A DNA stretch of 49,096 nt from Companilactobacillus crustorum JCM 15951 (GTDB taxonomy: Bacteria; Bacillota; Bacilli; Lactobacillales; Lactobacillaceae), in assembly GCF_001434585.1 (NCBI RefSeq), contig NZ_AZDB01000015.1, positions 1 to 49,096 of the forward strand, read 5' to 3'. Shown here piece after piece: positions 33,815-42,925 of the stretch (the stretch's first letter is position 1; each line of letters opens with the position of its first letter). The position numbers and the translations under genes are program-made. The notes below the pieces were generated by a model. That model was not told where the DNA came from and did not search any database. It was given only the letters and a program-made list of their open reading frames with translations.

Positions 33815-34489
33815 TTAAGGAATGATGTATCCTTGACCAACTTTAGTGACGATATAATTTTTGAGACCATATTTTTCGATTTTTCCACGGAGACGATTGA
33901 TATTAACCGTTAAGGTATTATCATCTACGAAACGTTCGTCGTCCCACATGAAATTCAAAAGTTGTTCTCGAGTGACAATTTTGCCCTGATCCTTGAGAAG
34001 CCGTTGCAATAATTTATATTCATTTTTAGAAAGATCAATTTTGTGATCGTTGATTTCGACAGTTCCACTAGAAAGGTTAAGTTTCAAACCGTTGTGCTCA
34101 ACTGTGTCGCTAGCACTCTTAGTGAAATCGTAAGTGCGACGTAAGAGCGCGTTGATCTTAGCCACTAAGATATCAACTGAAAAAGGTTTTTCAACAAAAT
34201 CGTCTGCACCCATATTCATTGACATGATTTGGTCCATGTTAGAATTACGTGATGAAATAATAATAATAGGAGTTTTTGAGATTTTTCGAATCTCTTGATT
34301 CCAATAGTAACCATCATAGATGGGTAAATTAATATCCAATAGAACCAAGTCTGGTTTATATTCATTAAATTGATCAATGATATTATTAAAATCTTTGGTA
34401 ATATATGAATCCATTTGCCATTTTTCGAGATTTTCACTGATTAGTTTGGAGATAGAGACATCATCTTCAATAATCATAATTTTAGCCAT
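33815..34489 (-). CDS. bceR: BceR-type OmpR-family response regulator
   Basis: This is a 224-residue regulator. The receiver domain has EDD at the start, the phospho-acceptor Asp in PDLVLLDINLP and the conserved SSR and K(P) loop. The winged-helix domain (about 130-222) contains LSKNEYKLLQRLLKDQGKIV and TVNINRLRGKI. GGAGGAAA precedes the ATG at 34489. It is co-transcribed with bceS. bceAB starts 78 bases away on the other strand, so the short intergenic region should hold both promoters and the BceR operator. By analogy it turns on bceAB when the transporter meets a cell-wall-active peptide. Confidence 0.92.
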   Translation of the reverse strand: MAKIMIIEDDVSISKLISENLEKWQMDSYITKDFNNIIDQFNEYKPDLVLLDINLPIYDGYYWNQEIRKISKTPIIIISSRNSNMDQIMSMNMGADDFVEKPFSVDILVAKINALLRRTYDFTKSASDTVEHNGLKLNLSSGTVEINDHKIDLSKNEYKLLQRLLKDQGKIVTREQLLNFMWDDERFVDDNTLTVNINRLRGKIEKYGLKNYIVTKVGQGYIIP

Positions 34490-34567
34490 GATAAAATTTC
34501 CTCCGTGCTAGAATAAAGACACTATACAATATGATAACAATAATTAATTAATTATGGAGAAATTACT

Positions 34568-35338
34568 GTGCAAATTGCCGTAAAGAACATTTCAAAAGAT
34601 TTTGGAAAGAAAAGAAGTACAGTCCATGCCATTAAAGATATCAGCTTAAAAGTTGAGCATGGCGAGTTTATGGGAATTATGGGTCCATCTGGTGCTGGAA
34701 AAACGACCTTGTTAAATATGATTTCTACTAATGAGCGGCCTGATCATGGTCAAGTTATTATTGATGGTTTAGATATAACGCAAATGCATGATCGTGAACA
34801 GGCAAAGTATCGTCGCAACAAAATGGGATTTATTTATCAGAGTTTTGAACTGTTAGATTCTTTAAATGTTAAAGAAAATGTGATTTTGCCGCTGGCATTG
34901 AATCGTTCCAACAAGAAGCTGATTGAAGAACGATTTAATTATATGATGCAGCTGCTGAATATTGAAAAATTATCAAAACGTGCAATTGATGAATTATCGT
35001 TAGGCCAGAGGCAAATCGTAGCTGCAGCTAGAGCTTTGATCAATAGTCCTGAAATACTTTTTGCAGATGAACCAACCGGAAGTTTAGATTCTAAATCAGC
35101 GACGATTCTTTTAAATTATATGCAGATGATTAATAAAAAAGAGAAAACAACAATTTTAATGGCTACCCACGATGCCTTCACAGCCAGTTATTGCAGTCGA
35201 GTAGTTTTTATTAAAGATGGGGTAGTTTTCTCAGAGATCGTTAATCCAGGCAATCGCGATAAATTCTTTGAACAGATCATCAATATGCAACGTACCATTG
35301 GTGGAGGGGACTATTTTAATGTATCAAAAAATTATTAA
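34568..35338 (+). CDS. bceA: BceA-type ABC transporter ATP-binding protein
   Basis: This is a 256-residue ATPase. Walker A GPSGAGKT is near residue 40, the Q loop in MGFIYQSFELLD, the signature ELSLGQRQIVAAARAL, Walker B LFADEPTGSLD and the H loop ATHD. The start is GTG at 34568 after ATGGAGAAA. It overlaps the bceB start by 20 bases and forms an operon with it. It is of the MacB/Bce-type class and powers the resistance and sensing complex. The divergent bceRS genes complete the module. Confidence 0.93.
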   Translation: MQIAVKNISKDFGKKRSTVHAIKDISLKVEHGEFMGIMGPSGAGKTTLLNMISTNERPDHGQVIIDGLDITQMHDREQAKYRRNKMGFIYQSFELLDSLNVKENVILPLALNRSNKKLIEERFNYMMQLLNIEKLSKRAIDELSLGQRQIVAAARALINSPEILFADEPTGSLDSKSATILLNYMQMINKKEKTTILMATHDAFTASYCSRVVFIKDGVVFSEIVNPGNRDKFFEQIINMQRTIGGGDYFNVSKNY

Positions 35339-37319
35339 ACGTAGTTTATCAAATATGCGCGATAGCTATTTAATCTATATTTTGGCTTGTAGTTTTGCGA
35401 TTGGCGTTTTTGGAATATTGCTATCAATGGGCGATAATCCTTCTTTACACTACGCTCTAAGATGGTGGGACACGCTTATCGACGATATTACGGCAATGAT
35501 GAGTGGCTTGTTTGCCCTTTGTGCTTTCGTCTATATGATTTATGTCGGTGGTTTTTTTATCAAGCAGCAACGAAATGAATTTTTAACTTTTGAAAAATTA
35601 GGTATGCAACGATGGGTGATCGTGGCTATTGGATTTATTCAGACAGTAATCGTTCAGGCAATTGCTTGGATAATTGGGCTAATATTTATGTTTGTTTTCC
35701 AAAAGTTTATGGGAATGTTGCTATTTTATTTAATGCAAGTTCGACTTAATTTTGAAATGTATATTGGTTTACAAAATATTGGGCAATTGTTTACTTTATT
35801 TATAGGCTCAACTTTAATTTTGAGCGTTATTAATGCCGTAAAAACGATGCGGATTTTACAGAAGAAAAAAAGAAAGAATTCCGTTAAAACACGTTGGCGG
35901 CTGAAGATTCCTGCAGGTGTTTTTGGAATTGTTTTATTGCTGACAGCTCAAGTCTGTACGCTTTGTTTGTTCAAGGATATGCATACGGTCAGTTATTCAT
36001 CGCGACCAATGATGGAAATTGGCTATATTATGGGTGCCGATATTCTGGGAACATATTTAGTTTATTATGGCTTTTTGCCATCAGTTCTAAATATTATGGA
36101 AAAAATTCATTCAGTAGCATATTCAGGAATCAATATTTTTTCCTTTAAGTATATGAAAGAACGACTTTTTCAAAATATTTCAATTCTCTGGTTCGTAACA
36201 GAATTATCAGCCTTGGCCTTGGCACTGTTGACCTTTTGTTACTTTGGCTATCAAGCAGTTCATCAAAACTACAATAGCGCTTATCCATTTGAATTAGCAG
36301 CAAACGAGGATACAGTCAAAGTTATTCGAGAAGAACTCAAGAAGAACGATGCCAAAGTTAAAGGAACCTATAAAACGGCAGTTAAGATCAATTTGGTCTC
36401 TTATTACAGCAAATCTAGTCAATCGTATATTCGCCAGCCTATGACCTTTATGTCATATTCGGCATATAAATCATTGCCTAAAAGAATGCGTAAAGGTAAC
36501 AGCAATATTAATAGTCATCAATTTTTAAAAATTGATTATAAATCTTCTGTAATGTATGGAAATCAAGAAAAGGAACACGATATTGAAGTTAAAAATGCTC
36601 CTATGATTCAGAGTGCTAAAGTAGGTTATTCGTTCCCTTATGGTAGTTCGATGCACTTTGGACCAATGATGATTGTACCTAACAAGTATTATCAGAGTAT
36701 GCCAGCCGAGGTAAAGGATACTTTTTACGGTTGGGATTTCAAAAAGGGCGATCGGTTAAGCCATTCGCAGCTACAAAAGTTAAATAGCTATCGGGATGCC
36801 TATTACATGAAGGTTGATTTCAAATCGTCGCTTTCACGTTCCTCAATTAAAGTCATGAAAAAAGAACCCAACAAGTATGCGGCATCAACCTATACTCAGG
36901 CAGGATTCTTACGTCAGGGAAGCCTTAAAAAACATTTTAAACAAGGTGGGGGCTTCTATTTATTTATTGTAGCTTTGTACAGCGTGGCTCTATTGATAGC
37001 TCTAGGCAGCGTCTTAACATTGCGAATCTTATTGCGGGATGATTATCAATCGAATCAATTGCGAACGTTGCAAAAGATTGGCGTTGAAGAGACTGAAGTC
37101 AAGAAGATAATTATTCGTGAGAACACACTGACCTTCTTGATACCAATTGTCTTTGCACTGATTCAATCATTTGCCGCCATTGCTATGTTTGATTTTGGCC
37201 GGCACATATCGAAAAATATTATTTTGATATACGGTGGCTATATTGTTTTGTATGCACTCTTTGGATTGATTAGTTACAAAGTATCTTGGCGGGGCGTGAA
37301 GCAAAAATTTAATCTATAA
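35319..37319 (+). CDS. bceB: BceB-type ABC transporter permease
   Basis: This is a permease of 666 residues with ten helices and FtsX-like modules near each end. A large outside domain (about 335-560) sits between the seventh and eighth helices, the part that recognises peptide antibiotics in BceB proteins. The ATG at 35319 follows GGAGGGGA. It overlaps bceA by 20 bases. A longer frame from 35268 starts inside bceA. The gene ends inside the last 11 bases of the converging HmoB-like gene. The target antibiotic cannot be predicted. Confidence 0.92.
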   Translation: MYQKIIKRSLSNMRDSYLIYILACSFAIGVFGILLSMGDNPSLHYALRWWDTLIDDITAMMSGLFALCAFVYMIYVGGFFIKQQRNEFLTFEKLGMQRWVIVAIGFIQTVIVQAIAWIIGLIFMFVFQKFMGMLLFYLMQVRLNFEMYIGLQNIGQLFTLFIGSTLILSVINAVKTMRILQKKKRKNSVKTRWRLKIPAGVFGIVLLLTAQVCTLCLFKDMHTVSYSSRPMMEIGYIMGADILGTYLVYYGFLPSVLNIMEKIHSVAYSGINIFSFKYMKERLFQNISILWFVTELSALALALLTFCYFGYQAVHQNYNSAYPFELAANEDTVKVIREELKKNDAKVKGTYKTAVKINLVSYYSKSSQSYIRQPMTFMSYSAYKSLPKRMRKGNSNINSHQFLKIDYKSSVMYGNQEKEHDIEVKNAPMIQSAKVGYSFPYGSSMHFGPMMIVPNKYYQSMPAEVKDTFYGWDFKKGDRLSHSQLQKLNSYRDAYYMKVDFKSSLSRSSIKVMKKEPNKYAASTYTQAGFLRQGSLKKHFKQGGGFYLFIVALYSVALLIALGSVLTLRILLRDDYQSNQLRTLQKIGVEETEVKKIIIRENTLTFLIPIVFALIQSFAAIAMFDFGRHISKNIILIYGGYIVLYALFGLISYKVSWRGVKQKFNL

Positions 37320-37761
37320 GCGAATAAGCTTTGGAGAAGAAGCCAAAATCTTCTTCAGTAGTACCCTGTATTTGCTTTTGAATCTCATTTTGCAGCATTT
37401 TTTCCCAAGCCTTGATTTGACTAGTTTCATTAAAAGTACGAATAATTAAGTATTCACGTGGACTTTCCCTTTTTTGTAAGACAGCGGTTGATGTAGAATT
37501 GAAGGAGTATTGGTGGGACCCGAATAATTTATCTTCGAATAACTTGGCCTGATCAGCATTAAGTTTGAGATAGGTCAAAGAATATAAATTATTCTTGGGA
37601 TCGTAAACGCCACTGATACTACGATATTGTGCAAATGTTGATAAATTTTTTATTAAAAGATGGTCTGCGTTAGCATGAAATAAGGGTTTTAATAAAGTGT
37701 CAGTGGAAGTTAACTGACTCTTTAAAAAATTATATGTGCCTAGCTTTAATGTTATGTTCAT
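37309..37761 (-). CDS. HmoB/TRAP-like ABM-fold protein
   Basis: This is a 150-residue protein that resembles HmoB/TRAP of bacilli and staphylococci: GTYNFLKSQL near the start (compare GTADFLK), a DHLLIKN strand, and the C-terminal YLIIRTFNETSQIKAWE plus FGFFSKAYSLI. The last part is the antibiotic-biosynthesis-monooxygenase fold found in heme-degrading enzymes. The His/Asn heme ligands are not certain here, so the catalytic role is unproven. The ATG at 37761 follows GAAAGGATTT. It converges on bceB with an 11-base overlap and is divergent from the hydrolase gene 44 bases away. The family is called with moderate confidence. Confidence 0.6.
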   Translation of the reverse strand: MNITLKLGTYNFLKSQLTSTDTLLKPLFHANADHLLIKNLSTFAQYRSISGVYDPKNNLYSLTYLKLNADQAKLFEDKLFGSHQYSFNSTSTAVLQKRESPREYLIIRTFNETSQIKAWEKMLQNEIQKQIQGTTEEDFGFFSKAYSLID

Positions 37762-37805
37762 AATTATTGAAATCCTTTCAATTTAAATTTTTTTGGAGGT
37801 TTTCT

Positions 37806-38531
37806 ATGTTAGTTACAGTTTTAGGTTTTTATGGTGGATATCCCTATGATGGAATCGGAACTTCCGGCTATCTATTACAAGCTGATGGTAAAAAAATGTT
37901 AATTGATTGTGGTAGTGGTGTTTTAAATGCCCTCTCTAATTACATGAAGCCAACAGACTTGGATGCGGTTGTTCTATCTCACTATCACCATGATCATACA
38001 GCAGATGTTGGCGTTTTGCAGTACGAATGGCTCGCTGCTAAGAAGGAAGATCCACTTCCTATTTATGGTCATACTCAAGATTTTGTCAACTATTCGCAAT
38101 TGACAGTTGAAAATGCCACGCAAGGAATAGCTTATAACGACTATGAACCAATAGAGATTGGCAGTCTGAAATTTGAATTCTTGCGCACAGTTCATCCTGT
38201 ACCAGCTTACGCAATGCGAATTACTGATAAAGATGGCAAGGTTCTCGTCTATACGGCTGATACAACTTACTTTGATGGGTTAGTTGATTTTGCTAAAGGT
38301 GCAGATTTGTTGATAGCTGATACTAATTTCCCAGAGGATGTTACTGGTCGTAAAGCGCATCTTAATACTAAAGAAGCCGGGACCTTGGCTAAAGAGGCTA
38401 ACGTAAAACGTTTAATGATTAGCCACTTGCCACAAACGGTAGATGCTGAGACTATGTTAAAGCAATCACAAAAGTATGCTGAAGAAGTTCCAGTAGTTAA
38501 TGCCTTTCAAGGATTAGAAATTAATATCTAA
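37806..38531 (+). CDS. YhfI-like metallo-beta-lactamase-fold hydrolase
   Basis: This is a 241-residue cytoplasmic hydrolase of the RNase Z-like metallo-beta-lactamase class. The metal motif H-x-H-x-D-H is in LSHYHHDHTADV. Later ligands are His in RTVHPVPAYAMRI, Asp in VYTADTTYFDG and His in MISHLPQ. It has the usual length for YhfI. TTGGAGG precedes the ATG at 37806; a longer frame to 37767 overlaps the site. It is monocistronic and sits upstream of spx. Its natural substrate is unknown. Confidence 0.85.
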   Translation: MLVTVLGFYGGYPYDGIGTSGYLLQADGKKMLIDCGSGVLNALSNYMKPTDLDAVVLSHYHHDHTADVGVLQYEWLAAKKEDPLPIYGHTQDFVNYSQLTVENATQGIAYNDYEPIEIGSLKFEFLRTVHPVPAYAMRITDKDGKVLVYTADTTYFDGLVDFAKGADLLIADTNFPEDVTGRKAHLNTKEAGTLAKEANVKRLMISHLPQTVDAETMLKQSQKYAEEVPVVNAFQGLEINI

Positions 38532-38789
38532 GATTGATACATTAGGACAAATTTAGCAGCAAAAGTACTATAAACTATAACTAATGAAACAAATAAATTA
38601 TTATTTATGTAATTTGTGATTTTTTTACATAGAAGGCTATTTGGCGGGTACATGTTTTCACAAAATGACGATTTAAGAACAAATATTCGTAACTTTTTAT
38701 AAAAAAACTATAGATTTTATAAGTGTAATAAGTTACAATATTATTGTGTTTAAAGAGTTTGATACTACACAGGAAAGGAGAGATTATAT

Positions 38790-39188
38790 ATGGTAACCAT
38801 TTATACATCTCCAAGTTGCACTTCATGTCGTAAAGCCAAGGCTTGGCTCGAAGATCATGACATTCCTTACAAAGAAAGAAACATTTACTCAGAACCTTTA
38901 AATAAGCAAGAAATCAAACAAGTACTTCAAATGACTGAAAACGGAACAGAGGAAATTATCTCTACTCGTTCAAAGGCATTCCAAAACCTTAAGGTTAATT
39001 TAGATAATCTAACAATTGATCAATTGTTAGACCTAGTTCAAGGTAACCCAGGCTTGTTGAAGCGTCCTATTATTATGGATGACAAACGTCTCCAAGTTGG
39101 ATTTAATGAAGACGAAATTAGAAGATTCTTGCCTAGAAGTGTTAGAACCATGGAACTTCAAAAGGCTCAATTAATGGCTGGATTTTAA
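38790..39188 (+). CDS. spx: transcriptional regulator Spx
   Basis: Spx (132 residues) is the ArsC-like global regulator that binds the RNA polymerase alpha subunit and turns on thiol-stress genes. The redox switch C10-T-S-C13 is intact. The [14 protein letters not shown] segment and the C-terminal [11 protein letters not shown] are typical. AGGAAAGGAGAG precedes the ATG. It is followed by a terminator and a second hairpin. In related lactobacilli it is usually close to mecA. Here a large surface-protein gene lies between the two. Proteolysis adaptors YjbH and MecA are encoded a few kilobases downstream. Confidence 0.95.
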   Translation: MVTIYTSPSCTSCRKAKAWLEDHDIPYKERNIYSEPLNKQEIKQVLQMTENGTEEIISTRSKAFQNLKVNLDNLTIDQLLDLVQGNPGLLKRPIIMDDKRLQVGFNEDEIRRFLPRSVRTMELQKAQLMAGF

Positions 39189-39196
39189 ATATACCA

Positions 39197-39227
39197 GATC
39201 ACTTTCTTGCGGAAGTGGTCTTTTTTT
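39197..39227 (+). terminator. spx terminator
   Basis: GATCACTTTC pairs with GGAAGTGGTC (two G-T wobbles) around four bases, followed by a run of T. Confidence 0.85.
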
Positions 39228-39247
39228 GTAGAATAAATTAAAAGAAA

Positions 39248-39298
39248 AGAAGATGCTTATTTACCGAGGATTATCGGTATTATAGGCATCTTTTTTTA
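39248..39298 (+). terminator. second strong hairpin after spx
   Basis: AGATGCTTAT pairs with ATAGGCATCT, and inside it TACCGA pairs with TCGGTA, giving a long interrupted hairpin with a T run. No gene lies between it and the spx terminator, so it could belong to a small RNA or be a leftover terminator. Confidence 0.6.
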
Positions 39299-39402
39299 TT
39301 AATAATCATATTAAGAAAAATATTTTTGCATAAAAAGATTCATAATTAAACATTATGGTATATATACTATATTTTGAAAGATATATACTTAGGAGAAAAA
39401 TC

Positions 39403-41379
39403 ATGTTGGAGATTAAAAGAAGACTTGGTTTACGCAGGGTTAGAGTAGGTATAGGATTTTTAACATGCAATTTTGCTTTGGGGGTAGGCTTTTGCCTCAA
39501 GAACTGTTATGAAGTCAGAGCAGAGACTACTAATAGTATTCAGAGTGTCTTAAATTCAAACTCTGCAGCAATCACTTTTCCGATGAGCAATTTAACTGAC
39601 AATATTATGCCAGTATCAATTGCAACAGTTTCTCAGAGTGGAGTAGATGGAACTTGCAATTGGGATATCGATAGTAATGGCAAGCTAACGATTCATGCCG
39701 GTAGATTAGTATATGGATTAGGAACTTGGAGTAGTTATGCAAGTTCTATTAAGAGTGTGTATGTTGAACCAGGAGTAATCCTAGGGTCATACGATAGTGT
39801 ATCTTCAGCAGGTGTTGCCGATGGTAATAACGTATTTTCCAACCTTCCTAATGTGATCACAATTGATGTGACTAATTTGGATGTTTCGACTTCCCAAACA
39901 TTTGCATCTTTATTTTATAATGACGCTAAATTGACTCAAATCATTGGACTAGATACTTGGGATACGAGTGCTTGTACCACAATGACAAGCATGTTTAATA
40001 ATGATAAGTCTTTAACAAGTCTAGATTTGTCAAAATTTAAAACGTCGAATGTGACTTTATTTGGTTCGATGTTTTCTGGAGACTTAGGATTACAAGCTTT
40101 AGATGTATCAGGTTTTGATACATCTAAAGCAACGTCAATGACTGGTATGTTTAGTTCAGTACCAGGGAAAATTACTGGTTTAAATAAATTCGATGTAAGT
40201 TCAGTCACTAATATGAATTCAATATTTAAGGATAATGATTTTACTAAAACTGACCCTGATGATATTAAAAATTGGAATATTTCAAAAGTAACAAGCTTAG
40301 CGTACGTGTTCCAAAATGTAAAATTCAATTCACTTGATTTGAGCAACTGGGATTTGTCAAATGTTACTGATATGACTGGATTATTTTCGGGCGACAGCAA
40401 TATTGATAAGGTTAAAAATATTGCCGATTGGGATGTTTCTAAAGTCACCAATATGGATTCAATGTTTTACAATGTGACAGACAGCGACTTGTCAGTTGTA
40501 AATAATTGGGATGTTTCAAATGTTACTAACATGGGTTCTATGTTTAACGGATGTAAAAATTTAACATCGTTAGATCTATCAAAATGGAATACATCTAGCC
40601 TGTCAGGGGTTAGCAGCATGTTTCGATATGATAAATTACTCAATGAAGATAACTTACTTGGATACCAAACATTAGTTACTAAAAAAGCGTCTAATATGTA
40701 TGCCATGTTTTCTGGAACGGGATTTGGAACTATAGATCTGTCCCAATATGATACTTCCAATGTAACAAATTTTGAGTCTCTTTTTGCTGGCACATCTAAA
40801 TTGCAAAAAATTATTGGAACGTTTGATACTAGCTCCGCAACGAATTTTAGTAGCATGTTTCAAAATACGACTTTGCCGAATTTTGATGGTTTGAATGTAG
40901 CTGATTGGGATACTTCTAAAGTGCAAAGCATGGCAAATACCTTTGACGGCTGCGGTGTCAAAGATTATAGCCCAATCAAGAATTGGAATACTTCATCGGT
41001 TACCGATTTATCAAGAACTTTTTCTGCAATTACGGGAGTAGCAACACTTCCAATAAATGATTGGGATGTTTCGAAAGTTAACAGATTTTATATGACGTTT
41101 TATAATTCCGAGTTTACTGAATTACCAATTGAAAATTGGAATACATCAAGTGCTACTAATATGTATGAAACATTTTTCGGGGAAAAATCTGTGAAGAATT
41201 TGAATTTATCGAAATGGAATACTTCAAAAGTCACGACCTTTTATGCCATGTTCAATTCAATGGCTGATCTTAGGACTTTGGATATATCAAACTTTGATAC
41301 GACCAAGGCAACCGATATTAGTTACCTATTTGGATCTGTTACTAGTAATCTTTGGAAAGTCAATTGGGTCCAAAAATGA
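39403..41379 (+). CDS. BspA-like LRR surface protein, N-terminal part (frameshifted)
   Basis: This is an exported protein of the BspA/DUF285 leucine-rich-repeat kind. The ATG at 39403 follows AGGAGAAAAA. Residues 1-42 are a signal peptide with a YSIRK-like KRRLGLRRVRVGIG start. About 20 repeats follow from residue 145 to the end, with the usual SLDLSKF.TSNVT and FDTSKAT..MF pattern. The frame stops at 41379 just after SNLWKVNW, where related proteins continue with LWK.QLGP. The missing continuation is in the next frame, which overlaps by 28 bases. One base lost in a short A run would explain it. Family members bind matrix proteins or mucus; here anchoring would need the WxL part. Confidence 0.8.
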   Translation: MLEIKRRLGLRRVRVGIGFLTCNFALGVGFCLKNCYEVRAETTNSIQSVLNSNSAAITFPMSNLTDNIMPVSIATVSQSGVDGTCNWDIDSNGKLTIHAGRLVYGLGTWSSYASSIKSVYVEPGVILGSYDSVSSAGVADGNNVFSNLPNVITIDVTNLDVSTSQTFASLFYNDAKLTQIIGLDTWDTSACTTMTSMFNNDKSLTSLDLSKFKTSNVTLFGSMFSGDLGLQALDVSGFDTSKATSMTGMFSSVPGKITGLNKFDVSSVTNMNSIFKDNDFTKTDPDDIKNWNISKVTSLAYVFQNVKFNSLDLSNWDLSNVTDMTGLFSGDSNIDKVKNIADWDVSKVTNMDSMFYNVTDSDLSVVNNWDVSNVTNMGSMFNGCKNLTSLDLSKWNTSSLSGVSSMFRYDKLLNEDNLLGYQTLVTKKASNMYAMFSGTGFGTIDLSQYDTSNVTNFESLFAGTSKLQKIIGTFDTSSATNFSSMFQNTTLPNFDGLNVADWDTSKVQSMANTFDGCGVKDYSPIKNWNTSSVTDLSRTFSAITGVATLPINDWDVSKVNRFYMTFYNSEFTELPIENWNTSSATNMYETFFGEKSVKNLNLSKWNTSKVTTFYAMFNSMADLRTLDISNFDTTKATDISYLFGSVTSNLWKVNWVQK

Positions 41380-42029
41380 TTTGGAATAGTGCATTGAACA
41401 GCACTAATCAGAATCTTCCTAGTCCGGTGGCGGGAACGGGAATTTTTGATCCAAGTACGACTGAGCAATATAAAGCTATTAGTTCTTACTGGCAAGAGGT
41501 TGATGAGAGTAGCGGTGGAACTGATCATGCTCCAGTAGGGGATTTATACTCCAATACTGATATTTCAGAAAAGTTTTCAACCGTTGGCAATCCAGTCACT
41601 ACTTTTGTTTGGCAGCAACAACCTAAAATTGATATTAAGATGACAGTTCCTGATATTGATTTTGGAACTGTTAATAATGTTTCACAAGTTGCTCCACGCA
41701 AAAATTCAATGGTTGTAGGATTCGATAATAATAACAATCCTGCAGGACCAGTTACATTAACTTTGGCAGTATCTTTAGCAGCACCATTAACTAGTGACGA
41801 TGGACTAAATACGATGAACAATGTCTTAATTTATCGAGAAGCTGGAAAAAGCGATCAGATTTTAGATACGGATCCATACCAAATTTATAGCGGCAGTCTG
41901 CCCAATGGACCAAGCTCAATTGATTGGGATAAAGATCAGGGAATATTGTTAAATCTGGCTAATGATAAACATATTGTCAGTGGACATTATTCAACAACAC
42001 TTAATTGGACTTTGATTAATAGCATTTAG
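41352..42029 (+). CDS. WxL-domain C-terminal part of the frameshifted LRR protein
   Basis: This is a 225-codon frame without its own ribosome site or signal peptide. It begins with SQLGPK, the expected continuation of the LRR protein. After a linker with GDLYSNTDISE, it has a WxL-type wall-binding domain: DFGTVNNVSQ, VTLTLAVSL, and the final NWTLINSI with the W-x-L motif. Joined to 39403-41379 it gives a protein of about 875 residues with normal architecture. As it stands the LRR part would be released and not wall-bound. Stop-frame misreading, phase variation at AAA, or a sequencing error are the alternatives. Confidence 0.75.
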   Translation: MESQLGPKMIWNSALNSTNQNLPSPVAGTGIFDPSTTEQYKAISSYWQEVDESSGGTDHAPVGDLYSNTDISEKFSTVGNPVTTFVWQQQPKIDIKMTVPDIDFGTVNNVSQVAPRKNSMVVGFDNNNNPAGPVTLTLAVSLAAPLTSDDGLNTMNNVLIYREAGKSDQILDTDPYQIYSGSLPNGPSSIDWDKDQGILLNLANDKHIVSGHYSTTLNWTLINSI

Positions 42030-42164
42030 ATTCTGTAGGAGTTATTTTTTGACTAGTCTTGCTACGTTTAGTATATTAATTTAATGACTCGTAATATCGA
42101 TATGAGATAGTTGAAATAGTTTTTGAGACTGTTAAAATGTAGATACAGAATTGAGGTGACTATG

Positions 42165-42842
42165 ATGGAAATGGATCGACTTAATGAAAATACAATCAGA
42201 GTCATTCTTAGTACAGAGGATTTACAAGAGCGTGGGGTAACAGTACTAGATTTGCTTGGCAACAAAAAACAAATTGAATCGTTCTTCTATAGTATTTTGG
42301 ATGAAGTTGATAAGGATCATGTTTTTACAAATAATGAACCTGTTACTTTCCAAATAATGCCAAACAAAGAAGGTTTGGAGTTATTGATTAGTAAGAGTGA
42401 TGATTCTGAGGGTACAGGTTCATTGCCATTGAATGGGCTACAGGATTCAGTTGGTAATAATGATAATAATAGTAATTTGGATGATGAAAAAGTTGGAACT
42501 GAAGAATATGATAGCGAAACAGCACCATATTTGAATGACCCAGATACACCTACAAAGACAGTTATTGTCGAATTCAAAGATTTTGAAGATTACGTTCAAT
42601 TAGCTAACTTGTTACGCTTAGAGAGTGGAATTTCAAATCTTTGGGAATACGATAATAAATATTACTTGCAACTTATTCTCTTTACAGATGAGATGCATGA
42701 AATGACTTATAGCGATGTGTTGGCACTGCTTAGTGAGTATAGTTTCAAGACTAAAGTTACAGCAGCTGTTTTGTCAGAATATGGTAAACAGATCATGTCA
42801 AAGACAGCTTTGGAATTAACAAGATATTATTTTGGTAAATAG
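42165..42842 (+). CDS. mecA: adaptor protein MecA
   Basis: MecA (225 residues) is a Clp adaptor that delivers proteins such as ComK or ComX-like regulators to ClpCP. The N-terminal target-binding domain starts EMDRLNENTIRVILS, the usual MecA opening. An acidic, Ser/Asp/Glu/Asn-rich linker lies at about 90-125. The C-terminal Clp-binding domain begins near FKDFEDYVQLANLL. The ATG at 42165 is six bases after GAGGTG and is preferred over the one at 42162 and a TTG at 42123. Terminated by a strong hairpin and followed at once by coiA. Confidence 0.95.
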   Translation: MEMDRLNENTIRVILSTEDLQERGVTVLDLLGNKKQIESFFYSILDEVDKDHVFTNNEPVTFQIMPNKEGLELLISKSDDSEGTGSLPLNGLQDSVGNNDNNSNLDDEKVGTEEYDSETAPYLNDPDTPTKTVIVEFKDFEDYVQLANLLRLESGISNLWEYDNKYYLQLILFTDEMHEMTYSDVLALLSEYSFKTKVTAAVLSEYGKQIMSKTALELTRYYFGK

Positions 42843-42848
42843 CTTATT

Positions 42849-42898
42849 TTAAAAAAGTTTCAAGTAAAGATTAATTTCTTTGCTTGGAACTTTTTTTC
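42849..42898 (+). terminator. mecA terminator
   Basis: An arm starting AAAAAAGTTTCAAG (42851-42869) pairs with 42878-42896 (mismatches at wobble positions), followed by a run of T. It overlaps the region ahead of coiA. Confidence 0.85.
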
Positions 42899-42925
42899 GT
42901 AGTTTTATTTAGAGGTGATAGAGAA

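Noticed and set aside
38605-38826. 73-codon minus-strand frame before spx
   Set aside because: It overlaps the spx promoter and start region on the other strand, has no ribosome site and no recognisable features.
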